DNA of 64,000 bases, taken from the NCBI GenBank assembly GCA_041662445.1, contig JBAZSL010000001.1, positions 67,317-131,316 on the forward strand, read 5' to 3'. Source of the DNA: UASB124 sp041662445. Its GTDB lineage: Bacteria > Babelota > Babeliae > Babelales > RVW-14. The position numbers were made by a program, and so were the translations under genes. The notes beneath the pieces were generated by a model, which was not told the DNA's origin, searched no databases, and saw only the letters and a program-made list of their open reading frames with translations. Numbering within the stretch: the first letter of the stretch is position 1; every line of letters begins with the position of its first letter. Below are positions 50,850 through 59,269 of the stretch, piece by piece.

Positions 50850-53744
50850 TTATTTCTTTCTCGACGTTTGAACATTCGCTACCTGATCAGCGAAATATTT
50901 CCGCAGAGCAGTTGCGTCTTTTTCATTGTCCGTTAGCTTGTCTGTAATAATTGTAGTTGCGGCGAACTGCGCGATAAACTCTTTAAATGCCTCGGTTCTT
51001 TTTGCGGCATCTTTGATTTTTGCAATCTCATCGACAACTTTTGTAGGGTGAGGCGGGTAAGGTTCCAATGTAAAACCACCCAAAAACGTCATACATCTTT
51101 CTTTCATAACATCTAAATCATTTAGTATCTCTCTGTCTGTTCTCTCAGTTGTCTGCGGCTGAGCAGGCACTGTTTCTGTTGCTAATCGCTCAAGTTGTCT
51201 TGCCCAATAATCAATACCACGAATTTCGTCATATGTGAGACCTGGAATCTCAAGCATTACACCAAAACTTGGGGTTGCCTTAAATTTATGATGAAGTGCG
51301 GTTCGTTCTTCTTGTGAACAGTGTTTTGTAAGCAGAGTTTCGAACTCGTTTAAAATGGTGGCATATGGGGCAGCACTTTTAAGATCCGGAAACTGTGCGC
51401 CGATTCTCCTAATATTTGCTATAAATTCTTCGGTGCCTTCAGGAAACGAACGTGGTTCTGATTCGCGTGGCGTTGTCTGCTCGACAGAGCTTTGTGGAGT
51501 AGTTGTGGTAGGCGCTGAAACTTTCGGTTGCGCCGCCGGTACTGCGGCCTGGGCTGGTACTGGAGTTGGTGTTGGTGAGGGACGTGATGCTGGTACGGGA
51601 GTGGGAGTTGGCGCGGGAACCGCTGGTACTGCGGGGGCAGAAGCCTGCGCAACAGCAGTCGCCAATCCAGTTTCTAGAGTTCTGATATTATATTGTTGAG
51701 AATCTACAGGTCTCGTAGCTTCTAGCGCCTTCAATAATTTCAATCTTGTCTTAGCATCTTTGATTTGTGCGATAGCTTTCACAATGTCTTGAGGTCGCGG
51801 TCCATGAGAGGCGGCTCTACTCAAAAACATTCTGCAGTCATTAATCATGGTTCTTATTTGCGCTTCAAGTTGTTGCTCAGCTGATAGTGCTACTTGTTTT
51901 TGCGATGGAGGCAGTGATGGCCTGGCGGCAGGTTGCGGCGCTTGGCGCACCGGTCGCGACTGCTGTTCCCCCGCCATTTCTTTTGCCGCAGATCGTATAC
52001 AAGCTGCGGCGCCACTATTTCCAGCGAGGGTGAGCTCTTGGGTCACGAACTCAGAATCGGCACCCTCTTGGAGGAGATAGGTAATAAATGTTTTCTGAGC
52101 TGTGACTTTAGTCTCGTCTTTCGGCCCCTGTTCAGCGGCAGTACGTAATGCGAATTCTAGCGGGCCAGATCCACCTTGAGGTTTTGCTGGCAAATTTGAT
52201 TCAATTTTTTTGAATTCGTTAAGATTAAATTCAATTGCTATGGCGGCGAGTTTTTGTCGCAAAGGTTGTTCACCTTCTCTTGAAGTACCGCATACTGCAC
52301 AAACTTGTGCATCCGGCTCATTCTCAAATGTGCAGACTTTGCACGTCCATTTGGCAGCTTGCTGTTGAGGCGCAGGAGTTTCTTCTTCTTTTTCTTCTTC
52401 TTCTTCTTCTTCTTCTTCGACTTCTTTTTCTTCTTCGATTCCCCAATTACGTACGCGGCCCAATTCTTCAGCTATTGTACCGACAGCGCTGCCTGTGTTT
52501 TTAGGTTTCTGTAGATATGTTGCGAAGCCCTCTTTGACCCGATTAATTAGGTCTAGCGATTTAATTTTTATTAGGCACTTAATTAAGTTGACGGCGAAGA
52601 TGGAATACTGAGTTACCTGTGAGTAATCAGCAATGTCCTGAATTAGCGTATTGATACTTTCTGCAGACGTTTCTGTGGTTAATGCTAAAATCCCCAACGC
52701 AATCTTACTATACAAAAGTATCTGCTGACCCTGTTCGGAGCTTGTAATTGTTTTTAGAGTCTCATATCGATTTAAAAAATCTTTTCCAAGCGCTGGCACG
52801 GCGCTCAGCTTTGCGGCTAAAATTTTAGATATTTCTAACCTCTCTGGTTCGGTATAAGAAACGAAGTCTGCGTTGTGAGTAAATAGCGGTATGAAAAAAT
52901 CAGGTATCTTGGATTTATCCGTTAAGGCTGTAACTTTCTCATTGATTGTATCAACAGAATCATGCGCAGAGGGAGCCAATGCTACAGGAGGCGCAGGGCG
53001 TGGGGTTGGTGTTGGACGTGGAATAATGACTGGAGCGGGGAGTGGTTGAGGAGGCTGTAGCCGCTGCGAAATTTCTTGGATGAAACGCCTGATTTTTTCT
53101 TTATGCTGATCGCTCACATTAATAAGTGTAGCTACTTGATCATGTAATATCTCTTGCGTAGCAACGGTGTAATCTTTTCTTGGGGTAAGAAGCTCTGAAA
53201 TTATTTGTTTTTGCAACTCTTTTTTTGTTGGATCAGTTTCGGCAGCAGCGTTTGTAAAGAATGTTGCTAAATCATTTAAATCAAGATATTGGCGCACTGC
53301 TTGTAGAAACTGAAGATTTAAGTTTCGTCCCGCGCTCATTATCGCGGAGACGTTTCCTTGACCACCTTGGAGCCTCAGACAGTTTAAAAAAGCAAGTTTC
53401 GTTTCCGCTACTGCTTTCTTTATGGCGTCAAATTCTTGCTCGTTCCAGTTTCTTGCTATGTGACGGAGACGAACTCGTATTATTTCCGGTATTACGCCTT
53501 GTTTCCACAAGTCTATTTCGGTTATTGGATGCCGTACTATTTCAGCAGGATTGACCCTGGCAACTCGGGCAATTGTTACCTGATGAGTTTGTACACACCG
53601 TTTAAATATTCCCCCACTTAGCACCTCGGCATATGCGTTTTGTGCTGGGGTTGGTTGCCCCATCGCCTGCATCTGCGGTACGCACAACCACGAACACGTA
53701 AAAAGCGTTATCAGATTCATCATCACTGCGCTATAAACCTTCAT
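50850..53744 (-). CDS. Exported protein with an NZF-type (ubiquitin-binding-like) zinc finger
   Basis: 964-residue protein with ATG behind AAAGGGA and a signal peptide (VMMNLITLFTCSWLCVPQMQA, then Met). Residues 30-430 are helical, with a Pro-rich linker near 230-260. A Glu run (437-455) precedes one zinc finger at 466-489: W-T-C-K-V-C-T-F-E-N-x6-C-x2-C-G-T-S-R. The Thr-Phe pair directly after the second Cys is the ubiquitin-contacting feature of NZF fingers such as TAB2 and Npl4. An ankyrin-like segment (ITYLLQEGADSEFV) and Pro/Ala-rich linkers follow, then a helical C terminus. No enzymatic motif is visible. Adjacent to and probably co-transcribed with the giant gene 30 bases downstream. 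Confidence 0.83.
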   Translation of the reverse strand: MKVYSAVMMNLITLFTCSWLCVPQMQAMGQPTPAQNAYAEVLSGGIFKRCVQTHQVTIARVARVNPAEIVRHPITEIDLWKQGVIPEIIRVRLRHIARNWNEQEFDAIKKAVAETKLAFLNCLRLQGGQGNVSAIMSAGRNLNLQFLQAVRQYLDLNDLATFFTNAAAETDPTKKELQKQIISELLTPRKDYTVATQEILHDQVATLINVSDQHKEKIRRFIQEISQRLQPPQPLPAPVIIPRPTPTPRPAPPVALAPSAHDSVDTINEKVTALTDKSKIPDFFIPLFTHNADFVSYTEPERLEISKILAAKLSAVPALGKDFLNRYETLKTITSSEQGQQILLYSKIALGILALTTETSAESINTLIQDIADYSQVTQYSIFAVNLIKCLIKIKSLDLINRVKEGFATYLQKPKNTGSAVGTIAEELGRVRNWGIEEEKEVEEEEEEEEEKEEETPAPQQQAAKWTCKVCTFENEPDAQVCAVCGTSREGEQPLRQKLAAIAIEFNLNEFKKIESNLPAKPQGGSGPLEFALRTAAEQGPKDETKVTAQKTFITYLLQEGADSEFVTQELTLAGNSGAAACIRSAAKEMAGEQQSRPVRQAPQPAARPSLPPSQKQVALSAEQQLEAQIRTMINDCRMFLSRAASHGPRPQDIVKAIAQIKDAKTRLKLLKALEATRPVDSQQYNIRTLETGLATAVAQASAPAVPAVPAPTPTPVPASRPSPTPTPVPAQAAVPAAQPKVSAPTTTTPQSSVEQTTPRESEPRSFPEGTEEFIANIRRIGAQFPDLKSAAPYATILNEFETLLTKHCSQEERTALHHKFKATPSFGVMLEIPGLTYDEIRGIDYWARQLERLATETVPAQPQTTERTDREILNDLDVMKERCMTFLGGFTLEPYPPHPTKVVDEIAKIKDAAKRTEAFKEFIAQFAATTIITDKLTDNEKDATALRKYFADQVANVQTSRKK
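52380..52436 (-). repeat. TTC/GAA microsatellite coding for a poly-Glu run
   Basis: A nearly uninterrupted TTC trinucleotide run (about 12 units in the longest block, with a few T-rich interruptions) encodes the acidic stretch just before the NZF finger. Slippage would change its length in steps of one residue and would keep the frame. A shorter similar run lies at 49797-49817 in the giant gene. Confidence 0.85.
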
Positions 53745-54145
53745 TACGTCCCTTTACTTTTTCAAGGTGTGAAACACAACATTACCAGCAAGCATAGGCG
53801 TTGGGTCGCTGCCGGTGCAAAGGTTTTGTAAAAACGTTGGTGATGTGATGAGGAGAAAGAGGGTTTTTTAAAACTCCATGGTCAAAAATCAGGGATACTT
53901 CAGCTTCTCCATGGTCGAAATTCAGGGTAACGCAGTCCTCCTACGCCCTACGTGGCTTCCACCGACGCCGAGACTGGCTTCCGTCTACGTCTGCATGACT
54001 ACGACGGACAGGATGGCGGACAGGACGGAGGACCGGTTAATCGTTAAAAAGTTGGAAAAAATAGCCAAAATCATGTTTTTGGCTTAATATACCCCCATGT
54101 TAGAGCCATAAGTTGGTCAAAAGTACCGGGTATAAAGGAGCACAA
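53745..54145. repeat. Gap with two short direct repeats and dispersed repeat units
   Basis: Holds two copies of CTCCATGGTCRAAAWTCAGGG (53874-53895 and 53907-53927), then the dispersed GC-rich repeat in inverse orientation (53937-54040: TCCTACGCCCTACGTGGCTTCC, then GGACAGGATGGCGGACAGGA). An AT-rich stretch and AAAGGAG for the next gene follow. No gene is supported here. Confidence 0.75.
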
Positions 54146-55501
54146 ATGAAGCGTTTGATTGATTTTCATCTTGAACGGTGGAAAACAGATAAATATCGGA
54201 AGCCTTTATTATTACGAGGTGCTCGTCAAGTTGGGAAAACTTATTCAGTGCGTGAATTGGGAAAAAGCTTTCCCAACTTTATTGAGTTGAACTTTGAAAA
54301 TCAGCCTCAATTGGCAGCACTTTTTCAGGAAGATTTGAATCCGAAGCGCATCATCAGAGATCTTGAAGCTACCCTTGTTGATCAGGCTATTATCCCCGGT
54401 AAAACATTGCTTTTTTTTGATGAAATTCAGATTGCGCCGCAAGCGATTACGGCACTGCGCTATTTCTATGAAGAAATGCCTGAGCTTCATGTTATTGCAG
54501 CCGGATCTTTGCTTAATTTTGCGATTGAATTGGTTGGCGTTCCTGTCGGACGGGTTTCATTTCTTAACATGTACCCACTTTCATTTATTGAGTTTTTGCA
54601 GGCATGTGGGCATGCTTTTTTGATCAAAGAAATTATTGAGCATCAGGGCTTTGAGCCAATAAGTGATGTTATTCACGAAAAATTATTGAGTCTATTAAGC
54701 CACTATCTTGCAATTGGCGGTATGCCGCAGGTTGTTGATGCGTGGCGGACGGAAAATGATCCACGGTTGGTGGCAACGTTTCATCAGGGACTTATCAGCA
54801 GTTACCGACAGGATTTTTATAAGTATGCAAAAAATCTGAATATTAAATATTTGGATGCTTTATTGAGTTCTCTGCCCTATCAGCTCGGAAGAAAATTTAA
54901 ATATAGTGCGATTGAAGGTGAATTTAAGACACGAGAATTATCGCCTGGACTTAATCTCTTGTGTACTGCTGATATTGTACACAAAATTTTGTATTCAGCG
55001 GCGCAAGGAATTCCACTCGGGGCTCAAATTGATCCGAATGATTTTAAGGCATTATGCCTTGACGTTGGTTTGAGTCAGGCAATTTTAGGCCTCACCTTGG
55101 GCGAGTGGTTGGTCAATAAGGAGAAAGCGTTTATTAATAAGGGAGAAATAGTTGAAGCTTTTGTGGGGCAAGAGTTATTGGCTTATACCGATCCTGTGTA
55201 TGATGCACAACTTTATTATTGGCATCGTCACAAAGTTGGCGGAGAGGCGGAAATTGATTATGTGCTTCAGATTGATGAAAATGTTGTTCCAATAGAAGTC
55301 AAAAGTGGTGCTGGATCTACGCTTAAAAGTATGCATGTTTTTCTTGAGCAGCATCCGCACTCGCCTTACGGGGTACGTTTTTCGACGCAAAATTATTCAT
55401 TGTATGAAAAAGTACATTCATACCCGCTCTATGCAGTCGCGGCACTTTTTGTGCATGACGTTGAGCGACGGAAGGCGTTTGAATATTTATTTTCAAAATA
55501 A
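54146..55501 (+). CDS. AAA_14/DUF4143 ATPase with nuclease-like C terminus
   Basis: 451-residue protein from the ATG at 54146 behind AAAGGAG (frame open from 54113). Motifs: LLLRGARQVGKTYSVRELGKSF (Walker A), LLFFDEIQIAPQAITALRYFYEE (Walker B), AAGSLLNFAI sensor and the DUF4143-type NMYPLSFIEFL. The C terminus has GEAEIDYVLQI..PIEVKSG with the D-ExK layout. It belongs to a longer subtype than the two ATPases at 38.8 and 40.7 kb, so it is a separate acquisition, not a local copy. Role unknown; it sits between dispersed repeats on both sides. Confidence 0.9.
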   Translation: MKRLIDFHLERWKTDKYRKPLLLRGARQVGKTYSVRELGKSFPNFIELNFENQPQLAALFQEDLNPKRIIRDLEATLVDQAIIPGKTLLFFDEIQIAPQAITALRYFYEEMPELHVIAAGSLLNFAIELVGVPVGRVSFLNMYPLSFIEFLQACGHAFLIKEIIEHQGFEPISDVIHEKLLSLLSHYLAIGGMPQVVDAWRTENDPRLVATFHQGLISSYRQDFYKYAKNLNIKYLDALLSSLPYQLGRKFKYSAIEGEFKTRELSPGLNLLCTADIVHKILYSAAQGIPLGAQIDPNDFKALCLDVGLSQAILGLTLGEWLVNKEKAFINKGEIVEAFVGQELLAYTDPVYDAQLYYWHRHKVGGEAEIDYVLQIDENVVPIEVKSGAGSTLKSMHVFLEQHPHSPYGVRFSTQNYSLYEKVHSYPLYAVAALFVHDVERRKAFEYLFSK

Positions 55502-55625
55502 ACGGGTCTACCCGCCTTCGCTCGAATCTAGCTTCGGCGCGGCAGGCGTCGGACAAGCCCTCCTACGCCCTCGCCATGCTCATGGCTACAAAGGACAAGC
55601 CCCCCGAAGTTGGTTAACCTCGAAG
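55502..55625. repeat. Dispersed GC-rich repeat unit
   Basis: CGGACAAGCCCTCCTACGCCCTCGCCATGC...GGACAAGCC is a variant of the family seen at 40.3, 53.9 and 63.4 kb, in the same orientation as the 53.9-kb copy. It lies directly behind the ATPase stop. Confidence 0.65.
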
Positions 55626-55658
55626 GGCTTGAAATTAGGATAGGCTGAGTTAATTTAG

Positions 55659-56582
55659 TTATTTGGCTGCCGCTAGTTTCTTCTCTTCTGCGGCAAGCAG
55701 TTGCGTCGCCTCGTCGCGTACCTGGATGACGATCTCCATTATTTTCCACAGATCAACTGGTTTTTCCTGAGCTGCTATTGCAATGTTGTCTATGGCCGTG
55801 TTTATCTTGTCATCGGGTTTATTGTTCTTGAGACCTTCAACCCTGGTTGCCGGAGGTGTCCCTACCTTGTTCTCGTGGAATTCTGGTGTGAGCAGGAGGT
55901 TTTCGGCGTACACGATGAGGTCAGGGACCGCAAACCTTATCGCCTCTTGTGGGGCTTTGCTACTTTCTGGTTGAAGGTTGTCGACGGCCGTAAGGGCATC
56001 TTTTTGCCAACCTACCTCTGGGGCTGCGTCAGCAGGGATTGGTTTTCCAGCGGCGGCGTTGATGGCAGCAGTTACGGCTGGGTCGGCCATGTTGTCAGGG
56101 GCAAACAATTTTTTCAGCGCTGCTCTGGCGTCACCTTTTTCTTGTGGTGTTGCTTCTTTTTCTACAGATACTGGGGCTGCGGCTGGGGCTACTTTGGCGG
56201 CGGCTTGTTGGGCGGCAGCGGCACCGCGGGCGGCGGCACGTTGGGCTCTTACTAACGCTAAAGCTTTTGCAGCAGCAGCATCTTGTGCCTGTTTTAGGAT
56301 TCCTTCGAACGCTTGTATGTACGCAGGAAGATCATCAATCTTCTTGGGGTCTCTCTTCTCTGCGCGTGCTTGCGTTCTTTCGGTTCTTACTAACGCTAAA
56401 GCTTTTGCAGCAGCAGCATCTTGTGCCTGTTTTAGGATTCCTTCGAACGCTTTTATGTACGCAGGATCTTTTTGCACGTCATATGCTACTGGGAGTTTCG
56501 GTAAGCAAATTTTGTAAAGGCTACAGCAAGCGAGTAGGTGTACGAATAGAAACATTCCGATTGTGTGTTTGTTGACCCTCAT
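55659..56582 (-). CDS. Exported Ala-rich protein with an internal duplicated segment
   Basis: 307-residue protein with ATG behind AAAGGGA and a signal-like hydrophobic start (IGMFLFVHLLACCSLY; the LLACC could also be a lipobox). Residues about 38-110 contain two copies of the segment YIxAFEGILKQAQDAAAAKALALVR, separated by a charged linker. The remainder is helical and Ala-rich with no catalytic motif. It is followed by a repeat and preceded by a strong terminator, so it is transcribed alone. Not recognised. Confidence 0.75.
   Translation of the reverse strand: MRVNKHTIGMFLFVHLLACCSLYKICLPKLPVAYDVQKDPAYIKAFEGILKQAQDAAAAKALALVRTERTQARAEKRDPKKIDDLPAYIQAFEGILKQAQDAAAAKALALVRAQRAAARGAAAAQQAAAKVAPAAAPVSVEKEATPQEKGDARAALKKLFAPDNMADPAVTAAINAAAGKPIPADAAPEVGWQKDALTAVDNLQPESSKAPQEAIRFAVPDLIVYAENLLLTPEFHENKVGTPPATRVEGLKNNKPDDKINTAIDNIAIAAQEKPVDLWKIMEIVIQVRDEATQLLAAEEKKLAAAK
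56248..56328 (-). repeat. 81-bp direct repeat, copy 1 (second copy 56386-56466)
   Basis: Both copies begin CTTACTAACGCTAAAGC and end ACGCAGGA, with only one or two differences, 138 bases apart. They encode the repeated helical segment of the gene at 55659. The near identity implies recent duplication or gene conversion. Confidence 0.88.
56386..56466 (-). repeat. 81-bp direct repeat, copy 2
   Basis: Partner of 56248-56328. The repeat lies in the same reading frame, so the protein gains one helical unit per copy. Confidence 0.88.
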
Positions 56583-56665
56583 ACAATCCCTTTCTTATTA
56601 ACGACAAACAGGACGACACGAACAAACAACTATAGATAACTGTATATCGATTTTACAAGTTTTGT

Positions 56666-56706
56666 AAAAAAATAGTGGGCACTGTAATGGTGCCCACTAT
56701 TTTTTT
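56666..56706. terminator. Bidirectional intrinsic terminator
   Basis: A perfect 17-bp stem (AAAAAAATAGTGGGCAC with its inverse) and a 7-base loop, with A and T tracts on either side. It would end the transcript of the gene at 56730, whose stop lies just to the right on the minus strand. Confidence 0.9.
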
Positions 56707-57013
56707 AGGTATTTGCTAAAAGCGAATTGTTATCGCTTTAGCCCTTGCTTTATTTTGGCCTTAGCATCAAATACAGTTTGCATATCTGCTGCATCATCCT
56801 CACTTGCATTGATTGAAGTTTTAAGATAAGTCATAGCAGCTTCTTGATCGGGGACAGGAACCTCGTTGACAATCTTGGTGATTATTTGGCCTGCGGCAGT
56901 AACTTTATCCGCTGCTTTCTTTAGACCGTCTGCCTGTGTATCAATTTCAGTCCTCACCGCTTGTAACTCCGGACTCGCTGCTGCTGCTGCTGCCACTGCG
57001 GGTACTGCTGGTG
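56703..57013 (-). repeat. 310-bp duplicated block, copy A (copy B 58959-59269)
   Basis: From TTTTAGGTATTTGC in the non-coding 3' flank into the last 90 or so codons of the gene at 56730, the sequence matches 58959-59269 at a constant offset of 2256 bases with about a dozen differences. The block therefore spans a gene end plus its downstream flank. Confidence 0.88.
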
Positions 57014-58697
57014 CTGGCTGAATCAGTACAGGCTGTGGTGCGGGTGCTTGCGATACCACGGTTGGTACTACCTGTGGTTGCGGTACGTGCTGCTGGATCT
57101 CGGCGAGTATCCCTTCTTTGGCGGCTCGTGCAATTTTCAATGCCTCAGGAAAGTATGTTTGCAACTCAGGTGAGACCTGTTGCTGGGCTACGCCTTCATC
57201 CATTTGTTCGGTGACAATTTTCATTACTAGGGCGTTAACAGCTTCTGGTGTGTTTGCTATAACGAGTGCTTGCGATTGTGGCTCCTGAAGTTGGACTGCC
57301 ACTGCCGGAGCTGGATTAACTACAACAGCATGAGGAGTTACTGGCTTGGCGTTCGCCGCGGCTTCTTGCTCGTGCTGCAGATCCTGTTGTTCTTTGTCTA
57401 GACGTTCTTGTTGCTGCTTGCGCTGTTCTTCTTTAAGAGCTGCCTCTTTCTGTGTGTTCTCTCTTGCTAAGCGTTCTTGCTCTTGCTGTCTACACAGTTC
57501 TTCTTGTTCTTGTTTCTCGCGCTCTATCTTTTCTTCTCGTTCTTGTTTCTCGGCATCCAGGAGCGTTTGTTTTTCTCGCTCTTTTTGGGCTGCTTCTTCT
57601 TGTTGCTGACGCTCTAGCTCTTCTTGTTGACGAGCTTGTGCGTCTGCTTCAATCTTGCGAGCGTTTTCTTGTTCTTGGCGTTCTTGCTCTTGCTGTCTAC
57701 GTAGCTCTTCTTTTTGCGCTGCTTCTTGGTCCGCCGTCCTGTCCGCCGTAGCCTCGGCGGAGGTGGATGGATCATCTTGCGCCTGTTCTTGATCTTGTGG
57801 CTCTAGTTGTATTGGATCATCTTGTGGCTGTTCTGCTGGAGAATCGTCTTTGCGTTCTTCTGGCTGAACTGCGCGGTCTGCGTTTTCATTCTCGCAAAGA
57901 CAGATCACGCATAATGGCGTGTTTTGGGAATGGTTTTTGTAGGAGCACTGCGGACAAATCCATGGCGTTGGGCGTGTCCAGCCTTGTTCTGAAAGACCTT
58001 GGTCCTCGAGCGCAGTTTTATAATATTGAGCTCTTATCAGCGCAGGCTCCCATGGTGCAGCGGGATTTTGTAAGCTATTAAGTTGTGCAGCAAAACGTCG
58101 GGTATTTTCTAGGTCATGCAGAGCAGCCTGCCACGCGAGTACTTTTTCTACTGCGTTCTCTGCCGTTATAGCCGCAGGATCTGGTTGTGGTGGGAGGTTC
58201 TGGCCTCTATCACCTTGAAGTTCTGGTTGTTGTGGAACAGGCGGCTGCTGTTGTGGTGCTACTGGTGCTGAATGAATACTTCTTTTTACGACTCCAATAG
58301 CCTTATATAGACCGACCATGAGTGGTGTGCCGATTGCCAATGCGGACAACCCAAGAAGATATTGTGCTCCCGATCTGATGTTGTTAAGGCGGGTTAACTC
58401 TGCTTCACAGGCTGAAGCCTCATCTTCTTTGTGGTTACGCCAACAACCAACGGAATTATTTACCCCTTCGCGGTCGTCAAAAATATCTCCCCATGATGCC
58501 CCGCTTATCCATGGCGTTGCTGCGAGGGCTAAGCCAAGAGCGGCAGTTATACCTGAGTAGATTATGATTTTTTTTCTATTGCACGGAGACGCATTTGCGG
58601 CAGCGGGTGCTGCGGCAGGTTGAGCGGCGGTGACATCTGCTTGAGGAGCGACTGATGCGCAGGCTACCAAGCATGTGATAAGCACAAGTTTCTTCAT
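56730..58697 (-). CDS. Exported membrane protein with a RanBP2-like finger and coiled coil
   Basis: 655-residue protein. A signal peptide (LVLITCLVACASVAPQA) and two hydrophobic segments (about 44-62 and 112-131) suggest membrane attachment. A single four-Cys finger lies at 246-266 (W-I-C-P-Q-C...C-V-I-C), with one extra spacing residue relative to RanBP2 type. Residues about 325-450 are an uninterrupted Glu/Gln/Lys/Arg coiled coil. The C-terminal 90 residues are almost identical to those of the protein at 58986. A dispersed repeat is inserted in frame at about 309-324. Function unknown; the finger hints at protein or ubiquitin binding but lacks the Thr-Phe pair. Confidence 0.8.
   Translation of the reverse strand: MKKLVLITCLVACASVAPQADVTAAQPAAAPAAANASPCNRKKIIIYSGITAALGLALAATPWISGASWGDIFDDREGVNNSVGCWRNHKEDEASACEAELTRLNNIRSGAQYLLGLSALAIGTPLMVGLYKAIGVVKRSIHSAPVAPQQQPPVPQQPELQGDRGQNLPPQPDPAAITAENAVEKVLAWQAALHDLENTRRFAAQLNSLQNPAAPWEPALIRAQYYKTALEDQGLSEQGWTRPTPWICPQCSYKNHSQNTPLCVICLCENENADRAVQPEERKDDSPAEQPQDDPIQLEPQDQEQAQDDPSTSAEATADRTADQEAAQKEELRRQQEQERQEQENARKIEADAQARQQEELERQQQEEAAQKEREKQTLLDAEKQEREEKIEREKQEQEELCRQQEQERLARENTQKEAALKEEQRKQQQERLDKEQQDLQHEQEAAANAKPVTPHAVVVNPAPAVAVQLQEPQSQALVIANTPEAVNALVMKIVTEQMDEGVAQQQVSPELQTYFPEALKIARAAKEGILAEIQQHVPQPQVVPTVVSQAPAPQPVLIQPAPAVPAVAAAAAASPELQAVRTEIDTQADGLKKAADKVTAAGQIITKIVNEVPVPDQEAAMTYLKTSINASEDDAADMQTVFDAKAKIKQGLKR
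57728..57772 (-). repeat. Dispersed repeat inserted in frame in the coiled-coil gene
   Basis: CCGCCGTCCTGTCCGCCGTAG followed by CGGCGGAGGTGGATGG is a variant of the repeat seen at 45.4, 54.0 and 63.4 kb. It encodes SAEATADRTADQ directly before the coiled coil and keeps the frame. Confidence 0.7.
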
Positions 58698-58923
58698 GAT
58701 TGTTCTTTCGCAAAAAGCATAAATGAATAAGTGAAATTAATGTGGCTTTTTGTTAAGCCCTGTCCCCCCACGGGACGTACTTGTACCACATTACTTGGTT
58801 CTGGGGTGTTCTGCAACCGCATAGTGGCTTGGAGACGCAAATAATGAATAAATGCGATTATTGTGAAATGGTCGTTTCACGGTGAAAATATTTGCAGTGT
58901 GAAAATATTGTGAGATTGGTAAG

Positions 58924-58962
58924 AAAAGAAGAAGGGCGCCGCTGCGGCGCCCTTCTTCTTTT
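58924..58962 (-). terminator. Intrinsic terminator of the gene at 58986
   Basis: A perfect 18-bp stem (AAAAGAAGAAGGGCGCCG and its inverse) with a CTG loop. On the minus strand the stem ends in a T-rich run. Confidence 0.9.
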
Positions 58963-59269
58963 AGGTATTTGCTAAAAGCGAATTGTTATCGCGTTAGCCC
59001 TTGCTTTATTTTGGCCTTAGCATTAAATACAGTTTGCATATCTGTTGCATCATCCTCACTTGCATTGATTGAAGTTTTAAGATAAGTCATAGCAGCTTCT
59101 TGATCGGGGACAGGAACCTCGTTGACAATCTTGGTGATTATTTGGTCTGCGGCAGTAACTTTATCCGCTGCTTTCTTTAGACCGTCTGCCTGTGTATCAA
59201 TTTCAGTCCTCACCGCTTGTAACGCCGGACTCGCTGCCGCTGCCGCCACTGCTGGTACCGCTGGTGCTG
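58959..59269 (-). repeat. 310-bp duplicated block, copy B
   Basis: Partner of 56703-57013. The shared coding part gives the same C-terminal domain (QAVRTEIDTQADGLKKAADK onward) to two otherwise different proteins. Confidence 0.88.
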
